Source of the DNA: Rhodococcus pseudokoreensis
GTDB taxonomy: Bacteria; Actinomycetota; Actinomycetes; Mycobacteriales; Mycobacteriaceae
DNA length: 64,000 bases
Direction: 5' to 3'
Assembly: GCF_017068395.1 (NCBI RefSeq)
Contig: NZ_CP070619.1
Span: 4,960,001-5,024,000, forward strand
A program made the translations under genes and the position numbers. The notes beneath the pieces were generated by a model. That model worked only from the letters and a program-made list of their open reading frames with translations, was not told the DNA's origin and searched no databases. Of the stretch, positions 43,957-52,271 are shown piece by piece; position 1 is the stretch's first letter; each line of letters begins with the position of its first letter.

Positions 43957-44966
43957 GCTGACCTGCTTTCACGCGGAGGGTGGGGCCCGGACGCGAAGAC
44001 GTTCAATCCGAGAGTCCGGGACAGGTAGGCAGTCGCCCGCTGCCCCCGAACGCTGTTGCCCGCGGAATCGAGTCGCGGGGAGAACGTGGCCAGCCCGGCC
44101 TTGCCCGGGGCGATCGTGACGATGCCGCCGGACACTCCGCTCTTTCCGGGCACACCGATCTCGAACAGCCATTCCCCGGAACGTTCGTAGAATCCGGTGG
44201 CGGCCAGCACCGACAGCGTGTCGCGGCAGATCGACTCGTCGACGACTCGTTCTCCCGTCACCGGGTTGACGCCGCCGTCGGCGAGAGTGGCGCCCATGAT
44301 TGCGAGATCCCGGGTGTTCACCCGGAGTGAGCATTGTTTGGTGTAGACGTCGACGGCGTCCAGCGGGTCGACGTCCAGGCGGCCGTAGCTTTCGAGAAGC
44401 TGGGCGATTCCGCGGTTGCGCAGGTTCGTCGCCGCCTCCGATTCGTAGACGGTGACGTCGAGCGCCAACCGGCGCCCGGCGAAGCGGGAGAGACCGTCCT
44501 GGACGAACTCCCACTTCGCGGTGGGGGTGACCCCGGGAACGAGTGCGGTCGTCGCGATGGCGCCGGCGTTGACCATGGGATTCATCGGGTGGCCGTCGTT
44601 GAGTTCGAGGGCCACGACGGAATTGAACGCCAGGCCGGTGTTGTTCACCCCGATCCGTTCGCCCACCACCTCGTGGCCGATCTCCTGGCAGACGAGCGCG
44701 TACGTGAAGGCCTTGGAAATGGACTGGATCGAGAACTCGTGCGACGAGTCGCCGACGGCGTGCACACCCCCGTCGACCTCGGCGACGCAGATCCCGAACA
44801 GGTCGGGGTCGACTGCCGCGAGAATCGGGATGTAATCGGCCACGACTCCGCCCGTCGCGGCGGCAGCGCGCTCGTACGCGCCGTGCAGTAGCGACTCGAC
44901 ATCGTCCCAGCCGGGCAGAGCTCCCGTCGAGACCCGTTCCGGCACCCCGGTCACGTCCAACTCCAT
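43953..44966 (-). CDS. glsA: Glutaminase
   Basis: 337 residues, a serine-dependent beta-lactamase-fold glutaminase. The catalytic Ser-x-x-Lys motif is S82-I-S-K85 in SIQSISKAF; YIPILAAVDPDLFGI, NAGAIATTALV and SGIVTIAPGKAGLA-like strands (here SGGIVTIAPGKAGL) are family signatures. It hydrolyses glutamine to glutamate and ammonia. Expressed with the downstream MFS exporter; glutaminase plus transporter operons are known in acid-resistance systems, a possible parallel. Confidence 0.92.
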   Translation of the reverse strand: MELDVTGVPERVSTGALPGWDDVESLLHGAYERAAAATGGVVADYIPILAAVDPDLFGICVAEVDGGVHAVGDSSHEFSIQSISKAFTYALVCQEIGHEVVGERIGVNNTGLAFNSVVALELNDGHPMNPMVNAGAIATTALVPGVTPTAKWEFVQDGLSRFAGRRLALDVTVYESEAATNLRNRGIAQLLESYGRLDVDPLDAVDVYTKQCSLRVNTRDLAIMGATLADGGVNPVTGERVVDESICRDTLSVLAATGFYERSGEWLFEIGVPGKSGVSGGIVTIAPGKAGLATFSPRLDSAGNSVRGQRATAYLSRTLGLNVFASGPHPPRESRSA

Positions 44967-45009
44967 GGCCCCACCTCCGTCCTGACATTCTGACGCCGAA
45001 ACACGTTCC

Positions 45010-45029
45010 TGTCCGGATAAGACCGGACA
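45010..45029. promoter_or_regulatory. Dyad between divergent glutaminase and fused E1
   Basis: TGTCCGG-ATAAGA-CCGGACA, a perfect 7-6-7 dyad in a 130-base divergent promoter region. Operator candidate. Confidence 0.6.
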
Positions 45030-45096
45030 CTGGTCGAGAAGGTGAGTGGAGCACGCGACCCTTGCCCGCCGCCCGGCGTCACAGGATGATCGGGTG

Positions 45097-47313
45097 ATGG
45101 CCGAACAGATCGACGACTACTTCACCTCCGTGGTATCGGCGCTGGAGCGCGGCCGCTCGAGTGTTCGTCCGGAGGACCCGATCCGGCCGCCGTCCCCGTT
45201 GTCGGTGCAGGGCGCGCTGGACCTCTTCGACGCCCAACTCGGCAGCAGGCATCTCGATCTGGCGGCCCGGTGGTTGCGGTCGCAGGGTAAGGGGTTCTAC
45301 ACGATCGGCTCCTCCGGGCACGAGGGCAATGCCGCGGTCGCGGCGGCGCTGCGTCCGACCGATCCCGCTCTGCTGCACTATCGTTCCGGCGGATTCTTCC
45401 TCGCGCGGGCGCAGCAGGTGCACGGCACGGATCCGTTGCGCGACGTCCTCCTCGGTGTCGTGGCCGCGACGGAGGAGCCGATCTCGGGTGGCCGGCACAA
45501 GGTGTTCGGCCGCCACGATCTTTGCATCATTCCCCAGACCTCCACCGTTGCTTCGCATCTGCCGCGCGCGGTCGGTGTCGCGTTCTCGATCGCCCGCGCC
45601 CACAAGCTCCACCTGGTCTCGCCGTGGCCGGCCGACGCGGTGGCGGTGTGCAGTTTCGGGGATGCGTCCGCGAACCACTCGACCGCGGTCGGTGCGATCA
45701 ACACCGCCGTCCACTCGGCCTACCAGGGGTTGCCGCTCCCGTTGCTGTTCGTCTGCGAGGACAACGGGATCGGGATCAGCACCAGGACTCCGACGGGGTG
45801 GATCGCCGCGAATTTCGGTGAGCGGGCGGGTCTGGAGTACTTCGAGGCGGACGGTTCCGACCTGCCTGCGGCGTACGCCACCGCGAAGCGCGCCGCCGAC
45901 TGGGTGCGCAGTCACCGCAAGCCGGCGTTCCTGCACCTGCGGACCGTCCGGCTGATGGGTCACGCCGGATCCGATCTGGAGTCCGCGTACCGGACGTCCA
46001 CCGAGATCACCGCCGACTTCGACCGGGACCCGGTGCTGTGCACCGCAAGTCTTCTGATCGGCGGCGGACACCTGAGTCCCACCGAGGTCCTCGCGCGGTA
46101 CGAGGACACACGCGCGGAGATCCTCGGACTCGCCCGGGAAGTCGCCGAGCTACCTCAACTGGACAGTCCCGCGGCGGTGATGAGGCCCCTCACCGACACC
46201 GCCGAGCAGGCCGCCGCGGCGGTGCCGGAGCGCGTCGACCCGGCCGAGCGCGCGGAATTTCTCGGATCCCCGCTCCCGGAGGAAGAAGGCAGGCTGACCC
46301 TCGCCCTGGCGATCAACCGTGCCCTGCTCGACGTGCTCGCCCGCTGCCCGGAGGCGCTGGTGTTCGGTGAGGACGTGGCCCGCAAGGGCGGGGTGTACGG
46401 GGTGACCCGGGGTCTGATGAAGAAGGCCGGGTCGGCGCGCGTATTCGACACCCTGCTCGACGAGCAGGCGATCCTGGGTCTCGCGCTGGGAGCGGGGGTG
46501 ACCGGGTTGCTGCCGATCCCGGAGATCCAGTACCTGGCGTATCTGCACAATGCGGCCGACCAGATCCGCGGGGAGGGTGCGACGTTGCAGTTCTTCTCCG
46601 ACCGGCAGTACCGCAACCCGATGGTGGTGCGGGTTGCCGGGTACGGGTATCAGAAGGGCTTCGGCGGGCATTTCCACAACGACAACGCCGTCGCCGCACT
46701 GCGCGACATCCCCGGTGTGGTGGTGGCGTCGCCGTCCCGCCCCGATGACGCCGCCGCCATGATGCACACCTGTGTGGCGGCCGCGCGGACCGCCGGCGCG
46801 GTGTGCGTGTACCTGGAACCGATTGCGCTGTACCACATCCGGGATCTGTACGACGACGGCGACGGCCTGTGGCTGGCACCGTATCCGGATCCCGCGACGC
46901 AGGCCGAGAGTCACGTGCCGATCGGCTCGGCCCGCACCTACGGCGGCGGCACCGACCTGACGATCGTCACCTACGGCAACGGTGTGCGGATGAGCCTGCG
47001 GGTCGCGCGAAGGCTCGAGCGGGCGCACATCGCAGCCCGGGTGGTGGACCTGCGCTGGCTCGCACCGCTGCCGGTGCAGGACGTCGTCCGGGAGGCGCAC
47101 GCCACCGGCCGGGTGCTCGTGGTCGACGAGACCCGCAAGTCCGGGGGTGTGTCCGAGGGGGTGGTCGCCGCACTGGTCGACGAGGGCTTCACCGGGCCGC
47201 TCGCGCGGGTGACGAGCGAGAACAGCTTCATCCCACTCGGCGACGCCGCGCTCGAGGTGCTGCTGTCCGAGGACACCATCGAGGCCGCGGCGATCAAACT
47301 CGTGAGCCGCTAG
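45097..47313 (+). CDS. Fused 2-oxoacid dehydrogenase E1 (alpha and beta in one polypeptide)
   Basis: 738 residues joining an E1 alpha-like half (SSGHEGNAAVAAALRP, then SFGDASANHSTAVGAINTAV as the TPP motif, and CEDNGIGIS) to an E1 beta-like half beginning about residue 400 (VFGEDVARKGGVYGVTRGL, ETRKSGGVSEGV) . It should decarboxylate a 2-oxo acid. No E2 or E3 gene is nearby, so it must share another complex or act alone. ATG 45097 is used; a start at 45046 would add 17 residues. Divergent from glsA. Confidence 0.88.
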   Translation: MAEQIDDYFTSVVSALERGRSSVRPEDPIRPPSPLSVQGALDLFDAQLGSRHLDLAARWLRSQGKGFYTIGSSGHEGNAAVAAALRPTDPALLHYRSGGFFLARAQQVHGTDPLRDVLLGVVAATEEPISGGRHKVFGRHDLCIIPQTSTVASHLPRAVGVAFSIARAHKLHLVSPWPADAVAVCSFGDASANHSTAVGAINTAVHSAYQGLPLPLLFVCEDNGIGISTRTPTGWIAANFGERAGLEYFEADGSDLPAAYATAKRAADWVRSHRKPAFLHLRTVRLMGHAGSDLESAYRTSTEITADFDRDPVLCTASLLIGGGHLSPTEVLARYEDTRAEILGLAREVAELPQLDSPAAVMRPLTDTAEQAAAAVPERVDPAERAEFLGSPLPEEEGRLTLALAINRALLDVLARCPEALVFGEDVARKGGVYGVTRGLMKKAGSARVFDTLLDEQAILGLALGAGVTGLLPIPEIQYLAYLHNAADQIRGEGATLQFFSDRQYRNPMVVRVAGYGYQKGFGGHFHNDNAVAALRDIPGVVVASPSRPDDAAAMMHTCVAAARTAGAVCVYLEPIALYHIRDLYDDGDGLWLAPYPDPATQAESHVPIGSARTYGGGTDLTIVTYGNGVRMSLRVARRLERAHIAARVVDLRWLAPLPVQDVVREAHATGRVLVVDETRKSGGVSEGVVAALVDEGFTGPLARVTSENSFIPLGDAALEVLLSEDTIEAAAIKLVSR

Positions 47314-47352
47314 TCCCCGCATCCCTTGCGCTTCGCCAACCTGACGTCAGTG

Positions 47353-47520
47353 CTACAAGGACGTCGCAGCGTGGGCATCTGCTCCCGAGGGGACTTCGTG
47401 GAGATGATGGTCGTCCTCGCCTGGGGTGTCCGACCCTCCGGTCAGTTCGTCGAGGAGGATGTAACCGCCGTAGCCGAGGCCGGCGACGGCGAGGACAGCG
47501 GCGTACAGCCGGTCGAGCAT
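47353..47520 (-). CDS. Small membrane protein with histidine-rich tail
   Basis: 55 residues from ATG 47520 with a GGAGAAACTG ribosome region directly upstream. One transmembrane segment (LYAAVLAVAGLGYGGYILLD) and a polar tail with four histidines (DDHHLHEVPSGADAH). Too short for most annotation pipelines. Its ribosome site and two palindromes upstream support a real gene. A histidine-rich tail could bind a metal, but this is inference. Confidence 0.6.
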   Translation of the reverse strand: MLDRLYAAVLAVAGLGYGGYILLDELTGGSDTPGEDDHHLHEVPSGADAHAATSL

Positions 47521-47590
47521 CAGTTTCTCCGTATCGTGTTCGGAAACCCCCGAGCCGGGCAAGTATGCCGTGCAACGGTCGGTCGGGGCC

Positions 47591-47638
47591 CTACCCGATC
47601 GGGTAGGTTTACGGGCAGGATTCGACTGACCGTACGGT
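47591..47638 (-). promoter_or_regulatory. Two palindromes upstream of the small histidine-rich membrane gene
   Basis: CTACCCGATCGGGTAG (47591-47606), a perfect 16-bp palindrome, and ACCGTACGGT (47629-47638), 10 bp. The first lies 71-86 bases before the start at 47520. Typical of TetR- or MarR-type operators; the regulator is not evident. Confidence 0.6.
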
Positions 47639-47657
47639 AGGAAACCCGGCGGGCGCC

Positions 47658-47954
47658 CTACTTGACAGCGACCACGTCGACCGGACGGATGTCGGGGTCC
47701 CTCGCGAGCAGGTCGGGGCCGACGTTGGCCAGAGCGGCGGGGATGGCTCCGCTCAGGTGCGCCTGCCGACCTTCCTCGTTCTCGAACGTGTCGAAGATGC
47801 CGTACGTGGTGTCGCTGACCTTGAACGCGTACCAGGTGACGGTGCCTTCCTCGGCCGCCGCCAGGGCGCGTCCCTGCTCCAGGAACGCAGCCAGTTCCTC
47901 GCCCTTGCCCGGCTTGGCCTCGAGCAGTGCCAGAATTCCTCTGTCGATCGTCAC
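47658..47954 (-). CDS. Antibiotic-biosynthesis-monooxygenase (ABM) domain / putative quinol monooxygenase
   Basis: 98 residues from GTG 47954 after GGAGGAG: a single ABM ferredoxin-like domain. RGILALLEAKPGKGEELAAF, GTVTWYAFKVSDTTYGIFDTF and HLSGAIPAALA match the core of YgiN-like proteins. They oxidise quinols or reactive aromatic compounds without a cofactor. It is separate from the frameshifted paralogue at 2337. Confidence 0.85.
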   Translation of the reverse strand: MTIDRGILALLEAKPGKGEELAAFLEQGRALAAAEEGTVTWYAFKVSDTTYGIFDTFENEEGRQAHLSGAIPAALANVGPDLLARDPDIRPVDVVAVK

Positions 47955-48076
47955 GATGTCTCCTCCTCGTTCGTTCCGACTCTCGTACACCCACCTACGA
48001 CGCTACGAGCGTCAAGTGGCTGACCACCACCCCTCTGACCCAATTTGCGACTGGACCGTTCGTCGCCTGTTGGTGA

Positions 48077-48316
48077 CTACTTCGGTCTCAGGGCTGTCAG
48101 CATCGACGTCTCGAAGAATCGGTCGAGTCGTGCGACGGCTCCCGCGTTCGACGTCTGCAGGTAACGGTCGATGGCGCGGGCCAGGCGCACGCGATATTCG
48201 GCCGGTTCGACGCCGAAGTCGCGCTTGATCTTGTCGGCCGGTGGATCCCCGATGGGAAGCCACATGACGGCGAGATCGAGAATCTCGTCGTCCAGAGACA
48301 ACCGTGGTGCTGTCAT
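48077..48316 (-). CDS. Small protein coupled to the nitrile amidase, helical
   Basis: 79 residues, start ATG 48316 overlapping the amidase stop by four bases, which indicates translational coupling. It is helical with a possible HTH-like layout (LDDEILDLAVMWLPIG, IKRDFGVEPAEYRVRLARAI) and resembles the small DUF3263-like proteins of actinobacteria (recalled, not searched). Possibly a regulator of, or accessory to, the amidase; function unknown. Confidence 0.65.
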   Translation of the reverse strand: MTAPRLSLDDEILDLAVMWLPIGDPPADKIKRDFGVEPAEYRVRLARAIDRYLQTSNAGAVARLDRFFETSMLTALRPK

Positions 48317-49860
48317 CGCGCGGAACTCATCAGGGCCGGCGGGGTGGGGAAACCGCCGACGGCCTGTTCATAGGTGTGTGCCACGCGCAGAACCGTGGCG
48401 TCGTCGAACGTGTTGCCGACGATCATCAGCCCGGTCGGCAGGCCGTCGACGAGTCCCGCGGGAACCGAGCAGGCGGGGTGACCGGTGACGTCGAACGGGG
48501 CGGTGTTGCCGACCATCGACAGCGCGACGTCGAGGTAGTCGCCCAATGCCACATCGGCAGGCGGGATCTTCTTCGCGGTGTAGGGGACCGTGGGCATGAC
48601 CAGCACGTCGTAGTCGGTGAGCGCGGCGTCGTAGGCCGCGCGCAGTTCCGGGACGAGTTGGCGCGCCATTGCGTAGTACTTTCCGCCGCCGACCTCGAAG
48701 GTGTACCGGCCCGACAGCCCCACCAGCTTGACCGTCTTGGACAATTCGTGACCGCGCTCGAGGCGCTGAGCGGCGAAATGCGCGATCAGTTCCGGGTCGT
48801 AGAACCCGTCGGTGTTCATGCCGTAGGCGTTGCCGTCGAGCATCTGGTACGCGGTGCCCTCGGTCGCGATCACGTTCCAGACGTGCATCGCGTCGAGGTG
48901 CCACGGAATCGACACCTGCTCCGCCGTGAGTCCGGCGCTGCGCAGCACGTCGACCGCAGCGTGGACGGCGGCGTCGACCTCCGGATCGGACACTGCGGTG
49001 CCGAAGCCCTCGGTCACGACACCGACTCGCAGCCCGGAGGCCGGTTCGGTGAGCGCAGCCAGATAGTCGACCGGCTCGACCTGACGTGATTGCCGCGGAT
49101 CGGCCCCGTCCGTGCCGGCGAGCACACTCAGCATGGTGGCTGCGTCGGCGACGGTCCGGGCCATCGGGCCGAGATGGTCGATGGTCCTCTCGATCGGAAA
49201 CGCGCCGGTGTAGGGGACCAGCCCGTGCGTCGGTTTGTGACCCACGATCCCGCAGAATGCGGCCGGAATGCGGATGGAGCCGCCCTGATCTCCGCCGACG
49301 GCCAGGTCGACCTCACCGCTGGCGACCAAAGCGCCGGAGCCACTGGAAGATCCACCCGAATTGCGGGTCGTATCCCACGGATTGCGCACCGGTCCCGGCT
49401 GCGACGTGAAACTCCCGCCCGAGAAACACAGATCCTCACATACCGATTTTCCTGCGATCGTGGCACCGGCGTCGAGCAGCCTGCGAACGACCGTGGCGTC
49501 CTGCCGCGGGACGAACCCCTCCAGGGTGCGCGATCCGTTCATCATCGGAACCCCAGCGACCGCGACGTTGTCCTTGACCGCCACGGTGCGGCCGGCCAGC
49601 GGACCGCCGGGGGAACCGTCGATCGAGGTGGTGACGTACCACGCTCCAAGACGGTTGTGCTCCGGTGCCGGCGGCGCCCAGGACCGCTCGGGGGCCGGTG
49701 GCGCCGCACGCCGATAGAGCTGCTCGACCGCGATCGGTGCCGTGAGAGTGGCCTCGACCGCGGGGGCGAACTCGTCGAGGTCGGCGGCGGACAACCCGAA
49801 TCGGAAATGCTCGTTCAACGCCGCCAATCGGGCGGAATCGGGTGCAGGCAACGAAGTCAT
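48313..49860 (-). CDS. Enantioselective amidase of the nitrile pathway (amidase-signature family)
   Basis: 515 residues. Amidase-signature Ser-cisSer-Lys triad: K96 in AVKDNVAVAG, S171 in NSGGSSSGSG, nucleophile S195 in GGDQGGSIRIPA with D191, the positions reported for Rhodococcus nitrile-pathway amidases. Most of the protein, such as SVCEDLCFSGGSFT and PYTGAFPIERTIDHLGPM, is very close to those enzymes. It hydrolyses amides made by nitrile hydratase to acids and ammonia. In other rhodococci it sits between the aldoxime dehydratase and hydratase genes; here it is moved and inverted, upstream of the two regulators. Confidence 0.92.
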   Translation of the reverse strand: MTSLPAPDSARLAALNEHFRFGLSAADLDEFAPAVEATLTAPIAVEQLYRRAAPPAPERSWAPPAPEHNRLGAWYVTTSIDGSPGGPLAGRTVAVKDNVAVAGVPMMNGSRTLEGFVPRQDATVVRRLLDAGATIAGKSVCEDLCFSGGSFTSQPGPVRNPWDTTRNSGGSSSGSGALVASGEVDLAVGGDQGGSIRIPAAFCGIVGHKPTHGLVPYTGAFPIERTIDHLGPMARTVADAATMLSVLAGTDGADPRQSRQVEPVDYLAALTEPASGLRVGVVTEGFGTAVSDPEVDAAVHAAVDVLRSAGLTAEQVSIPWHLDAMHVWNVIATEGTAYQMLDGNAYGMNTDGFYDPELIAHFAAQRLERGHELSKTVKLVGLSGRYTFEVGGGKYYAMARQLVPELRAAYDAALTDYDVLVMPTVPYTAKKIPPADVALGDYLDVALSMVGNTAPFDVTGHPACSVPAGLVDGLPTGLMIVGNTFDDATVLRVAHTYEQAVGGFPTPPALMSSAR

Positions 49861-50076
49861 GAAGGTGCGCTCCTCAGCTGTACGATGGCGCCCGCGGGCA
49901 CCTGGTCGAGGGCCGGCTGCCGGTCCGGATGCAACGCGGGACCCGCCGGCATTTCCCGGTGTTCTACGAACCGTAGAAGCAGGCGAACCGCAGCGTTTGT
50001 CTCAGAGTGACAGCCCGCTTTGCGCTCAGCGCCAACCTCGCCGCCGAGGCATGTTTTCAGCGGAAACAGTGGTCAG

Positions 50077-50089
50077 CTGTCATTGACAG
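50077..50089. promoter_or_regulatory. Dyad before the first AraC regulator
   Basis: CTGTCA-T-TGACAG in the 281-base region between the divergent amidase and regulator genes. Short but perfect; operator candidate for the nitrile locus. Confidence 0.5.
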
Positions 50090-50141
50090 TTACGCCGGAG
50101 TGCTCATAGCGTGACGTGCAGGCGAGGGAAAGGGGCTGCTC

Positions 50142-51104
50142 ATGCCGTTGTCGCTCGCTCCGGGTGGCGAGCACCGCCGCACCGAGGTGATCCGGACTGC
50201 TGCCCTCCGCGACTGGGTCGAGGTGATCAGCGAGACCTTCGTGGCATTGAAGATCAGCCCGGGCGAATCCGATCGCTTCGCGGGGGCGGTCCACACCCGG
50301 CGATTCGCGCATCTGCTGGCGGCCGACGTCCTGGCCACACCTCAGACTTTTCACCGGACGCCGCAGCTGACCGACCGGCATCCGCTCGACCTCATGCAGA
50401 TCGGCATGGTCGTCGCCGGTGAGGGACAACTCGTCCAGGACGGGCGAACCTGCACACTGCGGCCGGGCGACTTCGCCATCTACGAATCCTCCCGCCCGTT
50501 CACCTGGAACCTGCGACCGGAATGGCACCTTCAGGTCTTCACGTGGCCGCGTGGTGCCGTCTCGCTGACCGAGGGGGAGTCGCAGAAATTGACGGCACGG
50601 ACCGTGCGGTCCAATTCGGCAGTAGGACAGCTGCTGTCGCCGATGCTCGCCGGACTTCTCGCAGTCGAGAAGGACCCGTCGCCGGGCGGTGCGATGCGGC
50701 TGGCGGACGGAATCGCAGACCTGGCAATCACAGCCGCACAGGAAGAGGGTGAGCCGGACGATCCCGATGTCACCGCACGCGATCTGTACGCGAACATGCT
50801 GCGGTATATCGAGCGGAATCTCGACGACCCGGACCTGTCCCCGCAGCGCATCGCCCACGCGTTCTTCATCTCCACGAGAACCGTGCACAGAGTGTTCGCT
50901 CGATTCGGAAACACTGTGGCAGCCACGATCCGGGCGCACCGGCTCGAGGTCTGCCGTGACGCGATGCTGTCACCCCGCAACGCCTCCCGTTCGCTGACCG
51001 ATATCGCCGCGCAGTTCGGATTCATCGATCTGTCGGTGTTCAGCCGAGCGTTCGCCGCCCGCTACGGCGTCAGCCCGAGCAGGTACCGAGAATTGCACCG
51101 GTAG
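50142..51104 (+). CDS. AraC-family regulator of the nitrile cluster, first copy
   Basis: 320 residues. N-terminal sensor domain of the AraC-binding-like type found with aldoxime/nitrile clusters (VVAGEGQLVQDGRTCTLRPGDF and SRPFTWNL) and a C-terminal double HTH (LSPQRIAHAFFISTRTVHRVF; SLTDIAAQFGFIDLSVFSRAF). Likely the homologue of one of the two activators (nhr) described in Rhodococcus. It lies ahead of its paralogue and of oxd; the divergent amidase may be under the same control. Confidence 0.9.
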   Translation: MPLSLAPGGEHRRTEVIRTAALRDWVEVISETFVALKISPGESDRFAGAVHTRRFAHLLAADVLATPQTFHRTPQLTDRHPLDLMQIGMVVAGEGQLVQDGRTCTLRPGDFAIYESSRPFTWNLRPEWHLQVFTWPRGAVSLTEGESQKLTARTVRSNSAVGQLLSPMLAGLLAVEKDPSPGGAMRLADGIADLAITAAQEEGEPDDPDVTARDLYANMLRYIERNLDDPDLSPQRIAHAFFISTRTVHRVFARFGNTVAATIRAHRLEVCRDAMLSPRNASRSLTDIAAQFGFIDLSVFSRAFAARYGVSPSRYRELHR

Positions 51105-51155
51105 CCGAACCGTTCCCGGGGGAGCGTTGCGCAATCAGACCGAAGAGAGGTAGCC

Positions 51156-52118
51156 ATGCTTGTCAGGTCCGGGTTTGCATTACCCGTGCGGACGACACGG
51201 GCCTCCGATTGGGAGGACATGCTGCGCGAGCACTTCGTTGCCCTCAGCGTCTCGGACATCGAGGACGGCCCCCGGTTCACCGGTGCAGTGCGGTCCTCCG
51301 AACTTGCTCATCTCAAGGTGTCCACAGTCCAATCGACCGAACAACGGATCGCCCGCAGCGGCAGCCTCGCCCGAGCCGACCGTGCCGACTACCTCCAGAT
51401 CGGGCGGATCCGTCGTGGGCGTGCCGTGGTCACCCAGGATGACCGGGAGTGCGTACTCGACCACGACGACTTCGTCCTGTACGACACCACTCGCCCGTTC
51501 GAGTGGCGGTTCGACGGGCATCCGGATGACGGTTCCTGGGTGCTCGAGGTCTTCACGTGGCCGAGGGGCTCACTTTCGTTCACCGAAGCGGAGATTCACG
51601 ACCTCACCGCAATAACCTTCGACGGCCGCGCCGGAGCCAGCGGGCTCCTGGGCCGGTTTCTTCACGACATCGTGACGAGCCGGATCGCATCCGATGCCGG
51701 GGCCGGGAACGCGATCGTGGACGAGGTCGGCGACCTGGTCGGTGCCGTCCTGCGGGCCGTTGGCCGGCCGCTCGGTGCGCCACGTTCGAGCACCTACCGC
51801 GCAGCGATGGCGATGATCGACGAGAGCCTCGGAGACCCATCGCTCTCGCCGTCCGTGATCGCTTCGGCCCTCGGCATTTCCACCCGGCACCTGCACCGGG
51901 TATTCGCCGAGCAGGACACGACGGTGTCACGCGTCATCCGCGTGCGGCGACTCGAGCAGTGTCGCCGCGACATGGCGCTGAGCACGACCACGGATCGCTC
52001 GCTCGGCCAGATCTCTCGCCGTTGGGGTTTCGCCGACCCCTCGCTGTTCAGCCGCACGTTCAAGAGCGAATACGGGATGAGCCCGCGCCAGTACCGGGCG
52101 ACGGCGGCAGCAACCTGA
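51156..52118 (+). CDS. AraC-family regulator of the nitrile cluster, second copy
   Basis: 320 residues, same domain layout as its upstream neighbour and clearly a paralogue (shared EVFTWPRG-x-x-S core near residue 135). HTH motifs LSPSVIASALGISTRHLHRVF and SLGQISRRWGFADPSLFSRTF. AGAGAGG ribosome site before ATG 51156. Placed 154 bases before oxd on the same strand, it is the more likely direct activator of that operon. The two copies could form homo- or heterodimers or bind different inducers (inference). Confidence 0.9.
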   Translation: MLVRSGFALPVRTTRASDWEDMLREHFVALSVSDIEDGPRFTGAVRSSELAHLKVSTVQSTEQRIARSGSLARADRADYLQIGRIRRGRAVVTQDDRECVLDHDDFVLYDTTRPFEWRFDGHPDDGSWVLEVFTWPRGSLSFTEAEIHDLTAITFDGRAGASGLLGRFLHDIVTSRIASDAGAGNAIVDEVGDLVGAVLRAVGRPLGAPRSSTYRAAMAMIDESLGDPSLSPSVIASALGISTRHLHRVFAEQDTTVSRVIRVRRLEQCRRDMALSTTTDRSLGQISRRWGFADPSLFSRTFKSEYGMSPRQYRATAAAT

Positions 52119-52271
52119 CGTCGGGACGCAACTCGAGTTGTCCCTCTCGTCCAAATACCTGTCCTTCTCCGTCAGATTTGCCGTCGATCGGGGAGGTAAC
52201 TTTTGCGTTGCCGGGATCTTCAACCGCCGAAGAGGCAGCCCGCACGCGATGTACCAGAACCAGGAGTCCTC

